From Isoetes taiwanensis (Eukaryota > Streptophyta > Lycopodiopsida > Isoetales > Isoetaceae): a stretch of 64,000 bases of DNA. The stretch spans positions 61,542 to 125,541 of the forward strand of contig JAJEKV010000652.1 of the NCBI GenBank assembly GCA_021234155.1. The letters run 5' to 3'. The translations under genes and the position numbers were made by a program. Under the pieces are notes generated by a model that was not told the origin of the DNA, made no database searches, and worked only from the letters and a program-made list of their open reading frames with translations. Below are positions 1-12,655 of this stretch, in pieces. The first letter of the stretch is position 1; every line of letters begins with the position of its first letter.

Positions 1-3000
1 TCAAAAAGCCAAATGTTGAAATAAACATGTTGGATGATAGTTTAAGGGGAAACTTATTGCATTTGCATATTAGCCATTTGTTTCTTTACAACCACTTTTG
101 CTTTTCTTCTCATGTTGGATGCGAGTTAAGCACCTTGATCAATGGAGGTGAAACCCATGATTGGCAGAATAAATCTATTATAAAAGCATCCATCAAATAG
201 CAAAAATGATTATCACCTCCATATAGACTAAAGAAAACCTGATAGCAGGTATACATGAAGAAACTTGAAATTCAAATACACTACTTAGAAATCCAAATAC
301 ACTACTTGACATTATACCAACTATGTGTTTGTACCATTTAGGTCTAAAAACTCTTCTAGGGAGCTTAAATTGGTGCAAATTTTTGATGCTTTATATTCTT
401 ATATCATCTTTCACAATTTATTGGGCCAATTGGAATAGGATGCTTTTATGTGAATTAATTTGCAATTTTCTTTAAACTTGCTATTATATATTTAAACAAA
501 CTTGAAGTCAGGATGGTCATATCCCTTGACCCATCCCCTCTTTAGAATCGAAAAAATGCATTTGAATACATGACAAAAATACAAATGAATAATGTACATT
601 ATGTGTTCATTGTAGTGTACTTCAAAATATTAAATATATTATTGCCCATGCTCCCAATATCCATGATTCCGGCTACTCAATGTAATTCATAGCCATGAAA
701 TAAAATGTTGAATCAGCCGTGATTTATGATGGGCGTGAGAAAGATGTTATTTGCTATAAAAATTTGCATTATATGTATTTGTGATGGCATATAAAAAATG
801 CATCTTGCAAACCCTTAATACATTACATCTTATGAGCTCATTATCCCATCTCATATCATGGCATGAGAATATGGGACGAAACAAAAGAAATAAAGAAGAA
901 ATATCAAAAGCAGGTAGAAGGACTTTAGCAGATCCATATAGCAGAGATGTTAAAAAATGGAGACACAAAGCTAATGAATAAAATGACTATTTAAAGGGAA
1001 AAAAAATACAAAATTTAGATGCATTTTGGATGGTTGCAAGAATATAAAATTGTAATACATTGAACATCGTGACTTCTTCACGTAACGACATCACAATTCT
1101 TGCTTTGTTAACCCTAATATGTGTGAACATATAGGCTTAGTTGGATAAACTTTTTTTTTTCAATCCAACATTACCATTAAGAACTTTTGGATTACACCAT
1201 GGCTAGCATTTGGAGCCTCATTTTCGTTTTCTTCATGTCCATGAGTTGGGTCTTCAAGCCATACTTGAGCTCCACATCATAGTTATACCATCCTTATCAT
1301 CAACAGCTCCATAAAAAGTAAAATAAACGCCATGCGGTACCAAAGCGGTATAACTTCTAGAAAAAAGCAACATTTCAAATCTCAGTTTGAATCCATTTTC
1401 AGGTTTTTGTATTATATATTACACCGCGGCATAAACATAATATTTTCATGTTTTTCCTCAATCTACAAATGTACAAAAGCACTATTGCTTGCTAATCTTT
1501 GATAAACAATGGGTGCACATAAGAAGGGCTACATCAATTTACTCACTATGCAAATAGACACTATAAACAGTACCTTGGAATTTATAGCTCCTTTACATAA
1601 ATTGTGTAACGATGATAAAGGGGTTATACATTCCTTGGGATTTGAACCCTTCAAGTTTCAACATAAAAACGTGGCCTTAGTGCACAATATTAATGACACA
1701 TAGAACAAAAAGATGATTATTCTTAGATATGTGGTTGAATGGAAATCTCGTTTTGAAACAACAAACAATGGGTAAAACAAACCTGACGTGTTTGTGCTTG
1801 CCGCCTTTTCAATTGAAGGCAATAATAGAAAGATAGCGATAATTTGAATACCTTAAAGCACCTTCGCCAAAATGTGCATTATACTATTTAAATTGAGACT
1901 TTGTAACATAAAACACTTCTATCGAGGGTCATTCGCCAATTGTCCTTCGAGTTGGCGAATAGTGAGTTGAGCATAACTACATAATGAGAAAACTTGAGAA
2001 AAACTTTAAAGCGCCATTCCCAAGCTACATACGATCATTTACAAACAAATGCCGCTTGCCATATCATGTCCTTGATGAACAAATCTCCGGGACCCATATT
2101 AATAACATTAGATTAGTAGGAGAACCCTAGCTCATTTGAGTACCCAAAACGCAAAAATGCCTTAGGATGCGGATTTATTCTAGGAGAGTACGAAGTGCTC
2201 TTATTAAAGGGTTTCAAATCACGGTGAGTTCCGCGCTTCAAATACTAGTCTACATTGTAACTCTGCCGAGAATGCCTATACACCATGGTAAAATAAGTAG
2301 GTTGAAGAATAGCAATTGGAAGATTAACTGATAAATTTCTTTGATGCATTCATTTCCGAGGCACAATATGAAAACATCAATGCCTTAAAAGGTATGGCTT
2401 GTATGTCTAGAAGTGGCCAAGATGCTAACTTCCATGAGAATGGTGCATAGTATGAGAAGGAACATATCGAAAAGGCATATCAAGGTAAGTCACGAATAAA
2501 GAAGTTCTGCAAATCTAAATAAAAGCAAGAGAGGTGCACATAATTGCCTAAATGTGGTTGGGTTGTCATTTTTATGTATTAATGTATTGGTTTGCTCCAA
2601 CATGGAAACTTCTTACATGCATTTTATCTGATCAATTTGTATTAATGTAATATGAGTTACTCCGGTATGTTAGGCTGCTTGAATGCGATGATCAAATGAT
2701 TGAGAACAACTCAATAGTCTCCTTTCTAATAAATTCATTTTAAAGTGTATCATACATTTGAACCTTCGTCATCATTCAAGCTCTTAGAACTTATGTTTTG
2801 CATCACATCGCCTTTGACATACATCAAAGGATTATTACCTGAAGTGATAATCGATATCACGTTTATAAAGTTTTAATGCGTTTTTATAAGTTTTAAGCAA
2901 TGATTGTAAATATAATACCTTGGATAATCTCTCGGGGTTTTCGGTCTTCTAACAAAACAACCAAGACATAATGATTGCTCCATCAGGTACGTAAGATTAG

Positions 3001-5510
3001 TAATAGTTCGCGGTTAGGAATAGAATCTATAGCAAATTTGCATTAAAAAAAAGCACCATGGAAAATAATGATTGCATTCATTACTTGTGAAGTAGATGCG
3101 GTTGTTGATTGGGTCTTACTTACCTTCTAAAGCATGCGCAGAACAAAAATGGCATTCCTTTGATGTGAATTGCTTCTAATGGAACAAAATCCTTATGCAA
3201 CTCGCTTGATTATGAACAATAGAAAGCACCAAGCGTGAAGAACCCAATATCAATTTGAAAAAGAACAAATATAAACCACAAAGATGTGCATCATAGCTTT
3301 TTATGTCGAGAGACCTTATATTGAGTTACTTGATGAAGATTTATAATCATGTTCTCTAGAAATGAAATTTCATGGTATAAAGTAATAAGAAAAGCTAAAG
3401 AATAAAGCGAGCCGATGGCATACGCGAGAACATGGCATACATGAGAACATATAAGCGTCCTGAAGCTTTCATAGAAGGCACATATATCTGTCGAGACCTA
3501 TTTGCTATGTGGCATGGCTATGCAATGCCAAAGCCTACAAAAAGACACTTGATTGAAGAAACATCTTGAAATGCAAACATGAAATGAAAAAAAAAGGATA
3601 AAAATTTTGCATGAAAGCGAGGATCCATTTTGCCGATCTTACCGACCATGTTTTGGCTTCCAAAACTCACCAGTTCTATCTAGTAGTTCTGCTGGCTCCC
3701 ATTAACTTGCCCTATCGCCATTGTCTACATATGCTTGATCATTAAAGGGCGACCTCCATGAACAAATATCACCATCTGGGAAAAAAAATGCAAAAAAAAG
3801 TTTTTGAATGAGTTAAGAAATAAAGGGATAGAGCACGGGTTACGAGGCTCTATATGTCTGCTGTCTGAATCGCAAATAGACATACCCACATTCTTCTAAA
3901 ATACAACCATCAAACTACCAATGCCGTCGGAAAGAAAAGCGAAAAATAAAACCAAAGAACAAATCAAAGCTCGAGGCCAGGCGATAAGCAAAAATCAAAG
4001 CTCTTATAAGCAAATATCCGAACCTTATAAGCTTTACCTAATCTTGTTCAAAATTTGAAAAATGATCCCGAAGAACTTTAGAGCCCAAAAATGATCCCAA
4101 ACTTGAGCTCTAGCATTGAAGAAGTTGAAGCTTAAAGTAAGCGTGCCTTCCCTGTTTTGCCAAATTTGTCATCGAAGCGTGCCTTCCACGCTCAAAAATG
4201 AATGAGAAGACAAAATTTTGAGCTGCACCAATTTTATAAATGAAGAAAAAAGAGAATGATGGACAATGGACTGGGTAATCTTTGGGAAATATCTTTGGTC
4301 AAAGCATGTATGCGGCTAAAGCGGAAGCTTCTTCTTGTTACTTCCCGCCGGCTCTCCCTCCCTCAAAGCCGACTCGGAACTTTGATGATGTCTTCTCAAT
4401 AGACATCGATAGCCGGCTTGTTTCATACCCGATTTGTTTGAACTTTGTAAGCTCCCACTAAAATTGTCCCATAAGGGGGGCTATGGCGGATTGAGGAGAA
4501 GTTGATACAAAAATATCCCTCGATTCAAGAAATGAATTCCTTCCTTCCTTCCCCGAACACAAAATGAAGCCGAGAGGAATAATGAAAGATCGATTCAAGC
4601 TGGAATGAATCTTTGCGAGCATCGTCCATAAGAGAGTCATAGCCAAGGGGAAGAGGAAGCGCCCGCATCTTGGTAACATCTGGCGTCCCCGACACGCCAA
4701 CCCAACACTATCACAAAAAAAAAAGAAGATTATGATGCCGACAACAAATACGTTAAGGCTAAGGACTTATGTTCTTGCAAAAAAAAAAAGGAAAAGGGGA
4801 GGGCAAAGAATATGAGAACATTGGAATGAGATGACATTTACCAACTCTTAAGGATTTGTTTACTCTTAAACAACCTAAGAATAAAATTTAAATTTGTTTT
4901 ATCAAGGCATAAGAATTTGTGGATTGACAACATGTTGGCTACATATGAGCAGGATCTTTTAAAAGATTAAGAACTACGATGACAAGACATAAAGAACCTT
5001 CTCATACGAAATCCACACTATTGTCTCCTTGGCAATGGTGTTACGACTAACTATCTATAGTTAGTCTATGAAGTGGTTGGCGAGAGTCTCATGAGGAGAT
5101 GGTCATTTGGGTAGTGAAATCTCTACTACTCTAAGGACTAAGTTAAGGACAACTTTTAGATATAAAGTTGTATCATGTCTATGATGATTGACATCTTATA
5201 TATGAGAAAGAGAAGGCTTGGTGATTTTTATTCACTAATAGTCCAAAAGTTAATTTAAAACTTAACTTTAGACACAAGATTGGCCATAAGAAATTTTAAG
5301 TAAACAAGTAAGGTTCTAGGATTCAAGACAATCCCTCTCGGGCGATGAAGGTGTTGAAGACTTAATCATATTGAAGACCTTATATATGGGAGTGAAGACT
5401 TTCTCTAAGCACATGCTTATCACGAGATTCTAGGCGAACTCTTGGGAACTCTTCCAACTTGAAGACATGGGTGACAATGAGGGACATTGTCTTTTTTAAG
5501 TTGGAGAGAA
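1..5510. other. AT-rich intergenic DNA without recognisable genes
   Basis: No open frame here has codon structure or motifs I can assign, and the short frames look random. The only local structure noted is a perfect inverted repeat with 10-base arms at 5045-5054 and 5057-5066 (GACTAACTAT / ATAGTTAGTC). The last 200 bases end in a purine-rich stretch (AAGTTGGAGAGAA) directly before TGTAAGAAAC at 5511, as the 3' end of an LTR-element internal region would, but no coding domain supports this. Confidence 0.5.
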
Positions 5511-6549
5511 TGTAAGAAACTTAGGACTAAATGAGATATCGTTTATACATGTATTTATACATTATTTTTGTACATGTCTTTTGGTTCATGTCTTTTCACA
5601 TGGACAAAAGGCCACAATTTTTGTACATTTTGTTAACTTGGAATAAGAGATGTAGTTTAGGTACTCTGCTTTCTTCCGCGGATCCATCTTTTGTTCCTTG
5701 TCCATGGGTGTGCTACCGGATACATGCCACGTCTGCAGCACCCACATTAAATTACCAGGACTTACCCCCCTAAATCTACGCCAAAGTCGAGAATGTCCAC
5801 ATGGTAGCATTATCCTGCGACCGAAGGGGTGTCAAACCCATGCGGACCCACCTTGGTGGCCAGGCTATAAACCCTAGCACACTTTAGGAGCCCCGGTAGC
5901 ATGCATTTCGGCAAGGCTCGCCCCCACTTTATGTCCCGTTATTTGGTGTTGAACCACATCATAACATCCACAACCAGGTGGGCTTTTGTGCACATGCCGC
6001 ATATACTGGCTTTCAAAGGTTCTGGCTAGAAATATCTCTACTTCTAGGAAGCTTTCAGGTCTCTACCCTCCCTTAATCCCCCGGACACCGGGGGAGAGCG
6101 AAGAAAAGAACACAATCACCATCAAAGTATCCATCATCATCATAGTAACATGAAGAGAAAATAACCATTCCATCTAATCAAAAAGTGTTAGTGAGGCACA
6201 AACTATCTAGGGACTAGCGGGTCTCACGGCTAGAGCCATTGTCCTGAAAAGCTTCTATTCTTGAATGCAGTGGCGTGGCGGTGGTGGCTCCTCCTTCATC
6301 CACTCTCTCCAAATCGATTTGGGACAAAAATGTGAGTAGGACCCCAATTTGCCCTCTAAATTTCACAAGCCCCCCTTGGTTAGCATAGCTAAAGAAAACC
6401 CTTTTAGGTTAGCCTAAGTTATCCCCTATTGACCCCTAAGGGTCTAATCATATCTGGGTGATGTGTCATTGTATGTATCATTATACTATATAAATATCTA
6501 GAGCATTATCAAGTATAAGTGGATACACTAGAGACAAATAGCAATTTAT
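5511..6549 (+). repeat. putative 5' LTR of a Ty1/copia element
   Basis: The segment starts with TGTAAGAAAC after a purine tract and ends ...ATTTATCA immediately before a tRNA-Met primer site at 6552. A TATA-like TATATAAATA lies near 6488, about 60 bases before that end, as expected for an LTR promoter. A GC hairpin (CCCCCGGACACCGGGGG) sits near 6078. No matching 3' LTR is visible after the coding region, so the left boundary is a guess. Confidence 0.35.
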
Positions 6550-6551
6550 CA

Positions 6552-6570
6552 TTGGTATCGGGCGGGGTTA
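6552..6570 (+). promoter_or_regulatory. primer binding site (tRNA-iMet type) of copia element
   Basis: TGGTATC followed by GGGCGGGG matches the canonical TGGTATCAGAGC complement of the initiator tRNA-Met 3' end, with the CAGAG part altered. It sits directly after the ATTTATCA end of the putative LTR, the standard plant Ty1/copia arrangement. Confidence 0.6.
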
Positions 6571-6589
6571 AGCATTTCCATCATGAACA

Positions 6590-7640
6590 ATCGTTTTTGA
6601 AGCATCATTGCTCATCCATTGAACTATACAAAGGGGTGGTTGGGTTCCAAATGTGGAAAGAAGAAACTAAAAAATGTTTTAGAGAATGAAGATTTTTTGG
6701 GATTTGATAAATCTTTGAAGGAGATGAACATGTTACTATGGTGATGTCTTCTACGGGAGAAATGGTTAGTTCAATAAGCCCAACTAGATCTTCAAGTGTC
6801 AATCGAGGTTAATGAGGTTCGGGTTCAACAATAGTCCTTTGGTCAAGACAAAGCAAAGATTAAGCAAGCACAAGGTATTATCACTAGCAAACTTAGAAAT
6901 TCAATTCTTTTTTAGAATTAGGGGGCAACCATCAAGAGACATGTGGAAATATCCGATCAAAACTTATGAAAAGAAGTCTTCTTGAGATGGATGTCTGCGG
7001 ATATGGAGCTCGAGAAAATTAAAATACAAAGAAAAGGAAGATCTAACGAGTTTTTGCTAAATTCGATAAGCGTTATAGCAGACCTTGAAGGTCTGCGGTA
7101 TTTGGATGAATGACCATCAGCAGTTGTTGTTGTATCCATGGCCATGAGCAACTACAAACATCTTGCAACACTAATAAGGAAGATATAAAAGGCGAGAGAA
7201 GAAGCCGAAAATATGGTGCCGCGAGAATTCGAGCAAGAAGCAAGTTATTGAAGATAATGATGATGTAAATACGAAATTCTATATGCTAGAAGACAAAAGG
7301 TTGAGGGAATTATGAAGGGTTATCCAAGGCAAACAAATGAGCCAAGCGGAGGGAAAGATAGGGCCTTTTTTTGCGTCCGATGCGGTCATTTAAAACTCAA
7401 TTGTTCTAAAAATAAAAGATGATGTTGAGTGCTTTAATTGTGGTGAAAGAGGTCATTGTGCCGACAAGTGTTCTAAGTCAAAAGGTAGGAGGAAGAGGTT
7501 CAAGCTCTTGTGCCAATACTAGAAGTAGAGGAAGAGGACAAAGGAAATTAATTGCATTGAAAGAGATAAATAGAAAGGAAGAGGCGATGAGGATGCGAGA
7601 GGTATTTAAAATCAGAAAAAAAACTGTCAGTTTCTACTTT
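6590..7640 (+). pseudogene. Ty1/copia gag remnant with zinc knuckles
   Basis: This is a degenerate gag, the nucleocapsid precursor that packages element RNA. The best evidence is a perfect CX2CX4HX4C knuckle at 7430-7471 reading CFNCGERGHCADKC. Just upstream, near 7376-7412, a second cysteine/histidine cluster (CVRCGH...NC) lacks three residues of the normal spacing. The upstream capsid-like part (WKRR/ENEDFLGFD-like words near 6650-6720) is split by stops and frameshifts. It lies directly after the primer site and before the protease, in normal copia order. It is a decayed or error-laden copy and would not give a functional protein as read. Confidence 0.7.
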
Positions 7641-7654
7641 GAATAATAAGGCTA

Positions 7655-8935
7655 ATGATGACATGTCAACTATAGATAGTGGAAAAGCGAAAAGAGTGTA
7701 GTTTGTTCAAGACACATGTTGTCAGAATGTATGGGAAAGAAATGGTGGCCAAGTCGAGCTTGGAAATGGAGTTTTGCAAAATGTGGAAGACATAGGGCGT
7801 TAGAACTATTTGGCCTTTTGGAAGCGGTCGGTTTGAAAGATGTTTTTGTGTGCCCGACCCTAGTAAGGAATCTAATTTTAGTAAGTCAATTAGGCGATCT
7901 TGGTTATAAACACTTTTTTGATAAGCTACAATGTCTTTGTTTCGAAGATAATGAAATTAAGTTTGTGGAAAAGCGTGTTGGAAATCTTTATAGTGCGAGA
8001 TTGTGAAAATCTGAATTTTATAAATGTCTTGCCGGTACCTTCTCTTAATGGCCGGCACTTGAGATTAGGACATACTCAAAAGAAAAAATATAGAATCATC
8101 GAAGAAAGGGTTATCCACTTGCATTGGTTGCATGCTTGGTAAGCATACAAACTGCCCTTCAAAGATCAGAAATAGGGGCTAAAAATGTGTTGGATTTGGT
8201 GCATCTGGATCTGTGGTTCCTTAAATGTTACAAGCATAGCGAGGAAAAGATCTTTTTGTATAACATTCATAAAGCGATTTTAGTAGAGCGGCAAAATGTT
8301 ATTGTCTCAAAACCAAGGATGAAGCTTTCAATGCTTTTAAAGCATATGCAATGGAAGTAGAGGTGGAGATGGAAATGAAAATAAAGTGTGTGAGGGTCGA
8401 TAGGGGTGAAAGAGTACCTATCAAACAAGTTTAGAAATTATTGCATAGCAAAGAAAAATTAGAAAGCAATATACGTCTGGAGTCACTCACCTCAACAAAA
8501 TGGTGTGGCAAAGCGAAAGAATAGGACAATTCTTAATGCGGTACATGCTATGTTGAAATTTTTGGGATTACCCATTTTTTGATGGGAAGAAACCATGAAG
8601 GCTATTGTACACATTCAAAATATTAGTCCCAACCGTAAGTATATAAAAAGGAACATTCAGAAATGCTTTGGTCGGTACTAAACCTAACTATGATTACTTT
8701 AAAAGCCTATGGATGTTTGTCATTCACTCATGTTCTAGAACAACAAAGGAAGAAGTGGATGACAGATCTTTGGATAACTTATCTCATTGGTTTGACGAAC
8801 ATTCAAATGGTTATAGATTATATGATCCCAAGAAGGAAAATTATTGTAAGTCAAGGTGTTATTTTTGATGAAAGTCAATTCTATAAAATTGTTACCTTGG
8901 TAATCATGAGACAAATAAAAAGAGGCTGAAAATGT
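7655..8935 (+). pseudogene. Ty1/copia protease and integrase remnant
   Basis: The protease active-site word STIDSG is at 7667-7684. It is followed by a GAG-pre-integrase region (VFVCPTLVRNLILVSQLGDLGYK, split here, then HLRLGHTQ near 8056), which carries the His residues of the zinc-binding HHCC domain. The integrase core follows in shifting frames, with DLVHLDLW near 8190 at the first catalytic Asp. The conserved QQNGVA.RKNRT block near 8490-8525 reads K where the catalytic Glu belongs. The C-terminal part near 8690-8885 (YGCLSFTHV, GFDEHSNGYRLYDP, VIFDESQFY in successive frames) is the copia-specific integrase tail. At least four frameshifts and several stops are needed to follow it. Confidence 0.8.
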
Positions 8936-9229
8936 TGGTGAAAGGAAAGATAAGGAACAAGTGCAAAATGCCATGCATGATGTAATAATAGATGACGATA
9001 CTAATAGTGTTGGTCGGATGAGCGTGCTTTCGGGGAGGAAGCAAAAAGAAATGAACAAAGGTGGCGAGGAGAATGGAATAGAATACACAATAGAAGGCAT
9101 TGCGAGAAGAAGTCATAAATGGCGGAGACAAATTAGAAAAGATCGGAGGCACAAATCATGCGAGGGGCAGTGCGGGTAAATCACGGTCATTATGGGAGAA
9201 AAACGATGGCGAAGTAAATGATTGAATCT

Positions 9230-9960
9230 AGACCCTGTCGAAGCTTTAACAATGCTAGATCACGATGTTCCTAAATCTTATGATGAGGCAATGGAATCGA
9301 GAATGCTTCTAAATGGAAAATATAAATGCTTCTAAATGAGTTGGTAGATATTCGAGAAAAAGCAGGAATATAATAAGATGTAAATGGATCTACAAAATAA
9401 AAGCAGTCATTCGAGATTGATAATCAAAATTTAAAAAAGCGGACTTCATTGGCACAACGATTCACTCAAAGGAATTGACTATAAGAATACATTCTCTCAA
9501 TTGTCAAAATGACTAGTATAAGGCTACTCTTGGCTGGGAAGCACATCATATGGATGTTACCCGCGACATTTTAAATGCAAAACTAGATGAAAAGTTTACT
9601 TGCGACAAGCTCCGGACTTTGAACATGGTAAAGGAAAGGTTTGGAAGCTCAAATGGAGTTGTATATGGGTTAACAAAGTTGAGAGACAATGACACACGTG
9701 TATGGGCCGAAATTTTGAGAGAACAAAAGTTTAAAAACTAGCTAGTGATGGCAACATCTATGTTTTAAAACAGGATTACATAAATATGTTTCATAGAGTT
9801 GTATGTTAATGATTCACTGCCATAAGAGGTAGAGTTGTGTCCCAAAGATGTTCTAGTGCAAAACCTAAATGGTGCAATGCTATTGATTTTGACACGACCG
9901 GCATTATCTCTCATCTTGACATTGTGCTAGATAAGCGGTCTTCTACTTGAGGGCATTTCC
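9230..9960 (+). pseudogene. Ty1/copia reverse transcriptase fragment
   Basis: The start of a copia RT is recognisable: RCKWIYKIK near 9380, HSKELTIR near 9465 (the site of the usual ARLVAKGFTQ...GIDY block), then HHMDVTRDILNAKLDEKF at 9544-9597, equivalent to the canonical QMDVKTAFLNGDLDEEI block. A following frame gives QPPDFEHGKGKVWKLK near 9608. The YVDD catalytic motif and RNase H are not found. The element is cut short before 10,133, where the large chromovirus lies. Confidence 0.75.
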
Positions 9961-10132
9961 CGAAGTGTTTGGAGTCAAAGCTTTGATTGGGCTCTGTTCA
10001 TTTCTCCCTCTTACTTGCTCTTCCATTCGAAAACTTGACCTTGGGCTATAGTTGTGCTTCTTTTCTTCATCCTTTGGTAGTCGAAGTGATGGAGTCGCTT
10101 GATCTAAATGCTAAACCTCTAAAACATAACTC

Positions 10133-10137
10133 TAAAC
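10133..10137. repeat. target site duplication, left copy (TAAAC)
   Basis: TAAAC directly precedes the TGTGACG end of the LTR at 10138. The same five bases directly follow the other LTR at 23411-23415. A perfect 5-bp duplication is the expected signature of one LTR-retrotransposon integration. Confidence 0.9.
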
Positions 10138-11792
10138 TGTGACGTCCCCTACTCGTATACGGTGCCCTCACCGTATACAAACAGGAGTTCATCCCCCATA
10201 CCAGCTCCATGCTAATATAGGGCCCTCCACATGACACTGCAACCGTTTCGGGTTCCAGTGGGAAGAGTGGAAGGGTCATTGCACCCCGTCTCCCTCAGGG
10301 CCTACCTAGCTGCGGAAGTGTAAACATACATGTCAGTAGCACATACATCAACATCACATGACCATCGCGAAGGATGGTCCTCCACATATCTGCATAAACA
10401 AAGATCAGCACTTCACATAGGGAATCCTACCCAAGGCTTAGACTCAAAGGGATGGCCCGGCGGCTTGGGTCTCGAGTTCATTGCGGGGCCGAGGAATTCA
10501 TGGCAATGGATTTGGGCGGCATATGAACATGGCTTAGGGTTGTCCACTCCATCCGCCCCCACATTGTGCACACTTTGCGAGTGAAGTGCGAAGAAGTGTC
10601 GGGACCCGGTAGCCGCCCGGATGCATAGCCAAAGGGCTATTCACGGGCTCATCTTCCCGATTAGATGGGGCGGTGGGGATCACTCCCCTCGAGAGATGCA
10701 TCTTTGACTCAAGGTGACTAGGGGGCCCTTGCCAGGGTATTCGGTGAACCCTTTGGAAAGTGAACACCACTTCGAGGGTGTCGAGCCCATGCCTTGCCTG
10801 CCCCTGCGGTGGCAAGCCATTGGACCTAGTCACAATGATCCCGGTAGGCTTTACACACACCGGAGAGATGGTTCAAAAGTGGGGACATGAACCTCCTTCT
10901 TAGCTAGTCGGCCCCTTCACCCACATCCCGGTGTGGCTCTTGTGCCTGAGGCGAGATCACGATTGTGCTAGAGGCCACTCTAGGAGCATCAACTACCAAG
11001 CTTTGGGTCTCTACCCCCTTCCCAATACAAGGAGTTCATGAGATACATCATCCATATACTTCCGCGAGAGAACTAAAAGAACTAGATCTAATCTACAACA
11101 TAGAGTTAGGTTCTTTGGTTAGAATGCTATCTAGAGATCTAGAGGGGCTGCTATGGGCAATTTAATAGACTAAACCCTCTTGATTCAATGACTAAAATGG
11201 GGTTTAGACTATCTAGTGGCCAAAAATACGATCCTTGAGGGGCTCCTCGATCACGAGCTCGACCATCCTGAGGCAGCTTCGAGAATCAAGGAAACTAAGG
11301 ATGCAATTCTCAGGTGATGCGGGGGCGTTTTAATTTGTTGTTGAGCAGACCAAAATAGAGAGTTCTAAACCCCCTAAAATCGAAAATTGGGCAAGTTAGG
11401 GTTTCCCCCCTATATAGACAGGGGGTTGGCTAGGGTTTCCAATTATCCCTTTTGGCATGTGGGATAGTGGAAATGGGCCCACTTGCCTTTAAGGGCTAGG
11501 TGGCCAAATGTGCACACATGGAAATGTGTGCCCACATTAATGTACATTGGAGAATGTGCACATTAATTACCTATAGGTGTGGCCCACTTGGCATGAAGTG
11601 TCCACTTGGAAATGTGTGCCCACATTAATGTGTACATTGGAAAATGTGCACATTAATGGTGCACATATTTACGGCGAGTTACCCCTAGGGCTACCCACGG
11701 CCTGCGGCTGGCGTACCCGTCGGCCCGGGTGCGTATGCGGCGTGTGGCGGCGACGGTATCGATCACGAGTATCTTTGTCTTTGGAAGCGTCA
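10138..11792 (-). repeat. 3' LTR of chromovirus copy 1
   Basis: This 1,655-base segment matches 21751-23410 in direct orientation along its length and matches 44166-45782 and 60296-62062 in reverse complement. Its low end starts TGTGACG (plus strand), the mirror of the TGTGACG start seen at 44166, so the LTR has a 7-base terminal inverted repeat. CTATATAG near 11411 is the likely TATA box of the LTR promoter on the minus strand. The U3 part at 11500-11665 holds several GTGCACAT / ACATTAATGT words in near-tandem arrangement. Confidence 0.92.
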
Positions 11793-11808
11793 TTCTCCCC
11801 ACCTTGAA
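11793..11808 (-). promoter_or_regulatory. polypurine tract of chromovirus copy 1
   Basis: On the minus strand this reads TTCAAGGTGGGGAGAA, directly before the 3' LTR. The identical 16 bases precede the 3' LTR of copy 2 at 60280-60295. Polypurine tracts prime plus-strand DNA synthesis. Confidence 0.85.
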
Positions 11809-12655
11809 ATGATCTTTGTGAGCGGCATCATTGGGTCTCCACCTTGGGATCAACCTAACACGCAATCAGCATTACATGCGATAACTACCCTAATCCTTAC
11901 ACATTTATTAAGATTACCTTAAGGTAATATTTTTATGACATTATCACAACATTATATTATGAAATAACTTATCCATTCATAACATCATTAAAGCGGTTAC
12001 TCAAAATTTACTTAACATGACAATTAAGTTTATCAAAATTTAAAATTAGCGTCAGAGGTACTCTTCATTCCTTGCAACACATTCCAACAAAATTTGTGTT
12101 GCAAGTCTTCATCTTCGACCTCCTTGCCCTCGGGGCTCTATTGGCTGCCGGTCGACACTACGTTAGTACCATTTAATTATTAATAAAATTTTGGTTATAT
12201 GGTGACCACCCACCTATCTACATGGATGCATGGCTAATCTCCCGGTAGGAAGAGGGGTGAATCTTCCATTATGGCGGCGAGCGGCGCCCTATGTGCCTAT
12301 ATGCGCTCATGCCTACACTCTAGTTGCCCGGCGTGGAGGATATCCTTCCGGCGTGGGGCGTGAAGGATAGATTCCTCTATCAAAGCATATATGGGGCTAA
12401 AGGTGCTTTCCCTATCAATGCATTCCTCAATGACCTCCTTTTCTCGAGGGTGGTCTACTTCAGTGGGACGAGTAGTCTTTCTAATCTACCTTCCACTCGC
12501 CCGAGCGAATGCGGTCATGCCTACATTGACATTACACCGCGCCCTAGAGATCACCAGTAGTGGTCCCATCATCGGTAACAGCATGCGACCCATACTAAGC
12601 ATAGGTTGCATGCGTGGATTAATCTTAATTACACAGAATTAACCTACACAAATCG
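11809..12655 (-). other. non-coding 3' region of chromovirus copy 1
   Basis: This lies between the end of the chromodomain frame and the polypurine tract. It aligns with 59402-60279 of copy 2, including the stretches around 12391-12460 and 59640-59690 (a Pst-like AATGCATTCCTCAATGACCTCC block on opposite strands). No conserved reading frame is apparent. About 0.85 kb is long for a gypsy 3' untranslated region. Confidence 0.6.

Noticed and set aside
4458-4700. Open frame with a hydrophobic N-terminus in the left intergenic region
   Set aside because: Short, no homology-like motif, no splice or promoter context.
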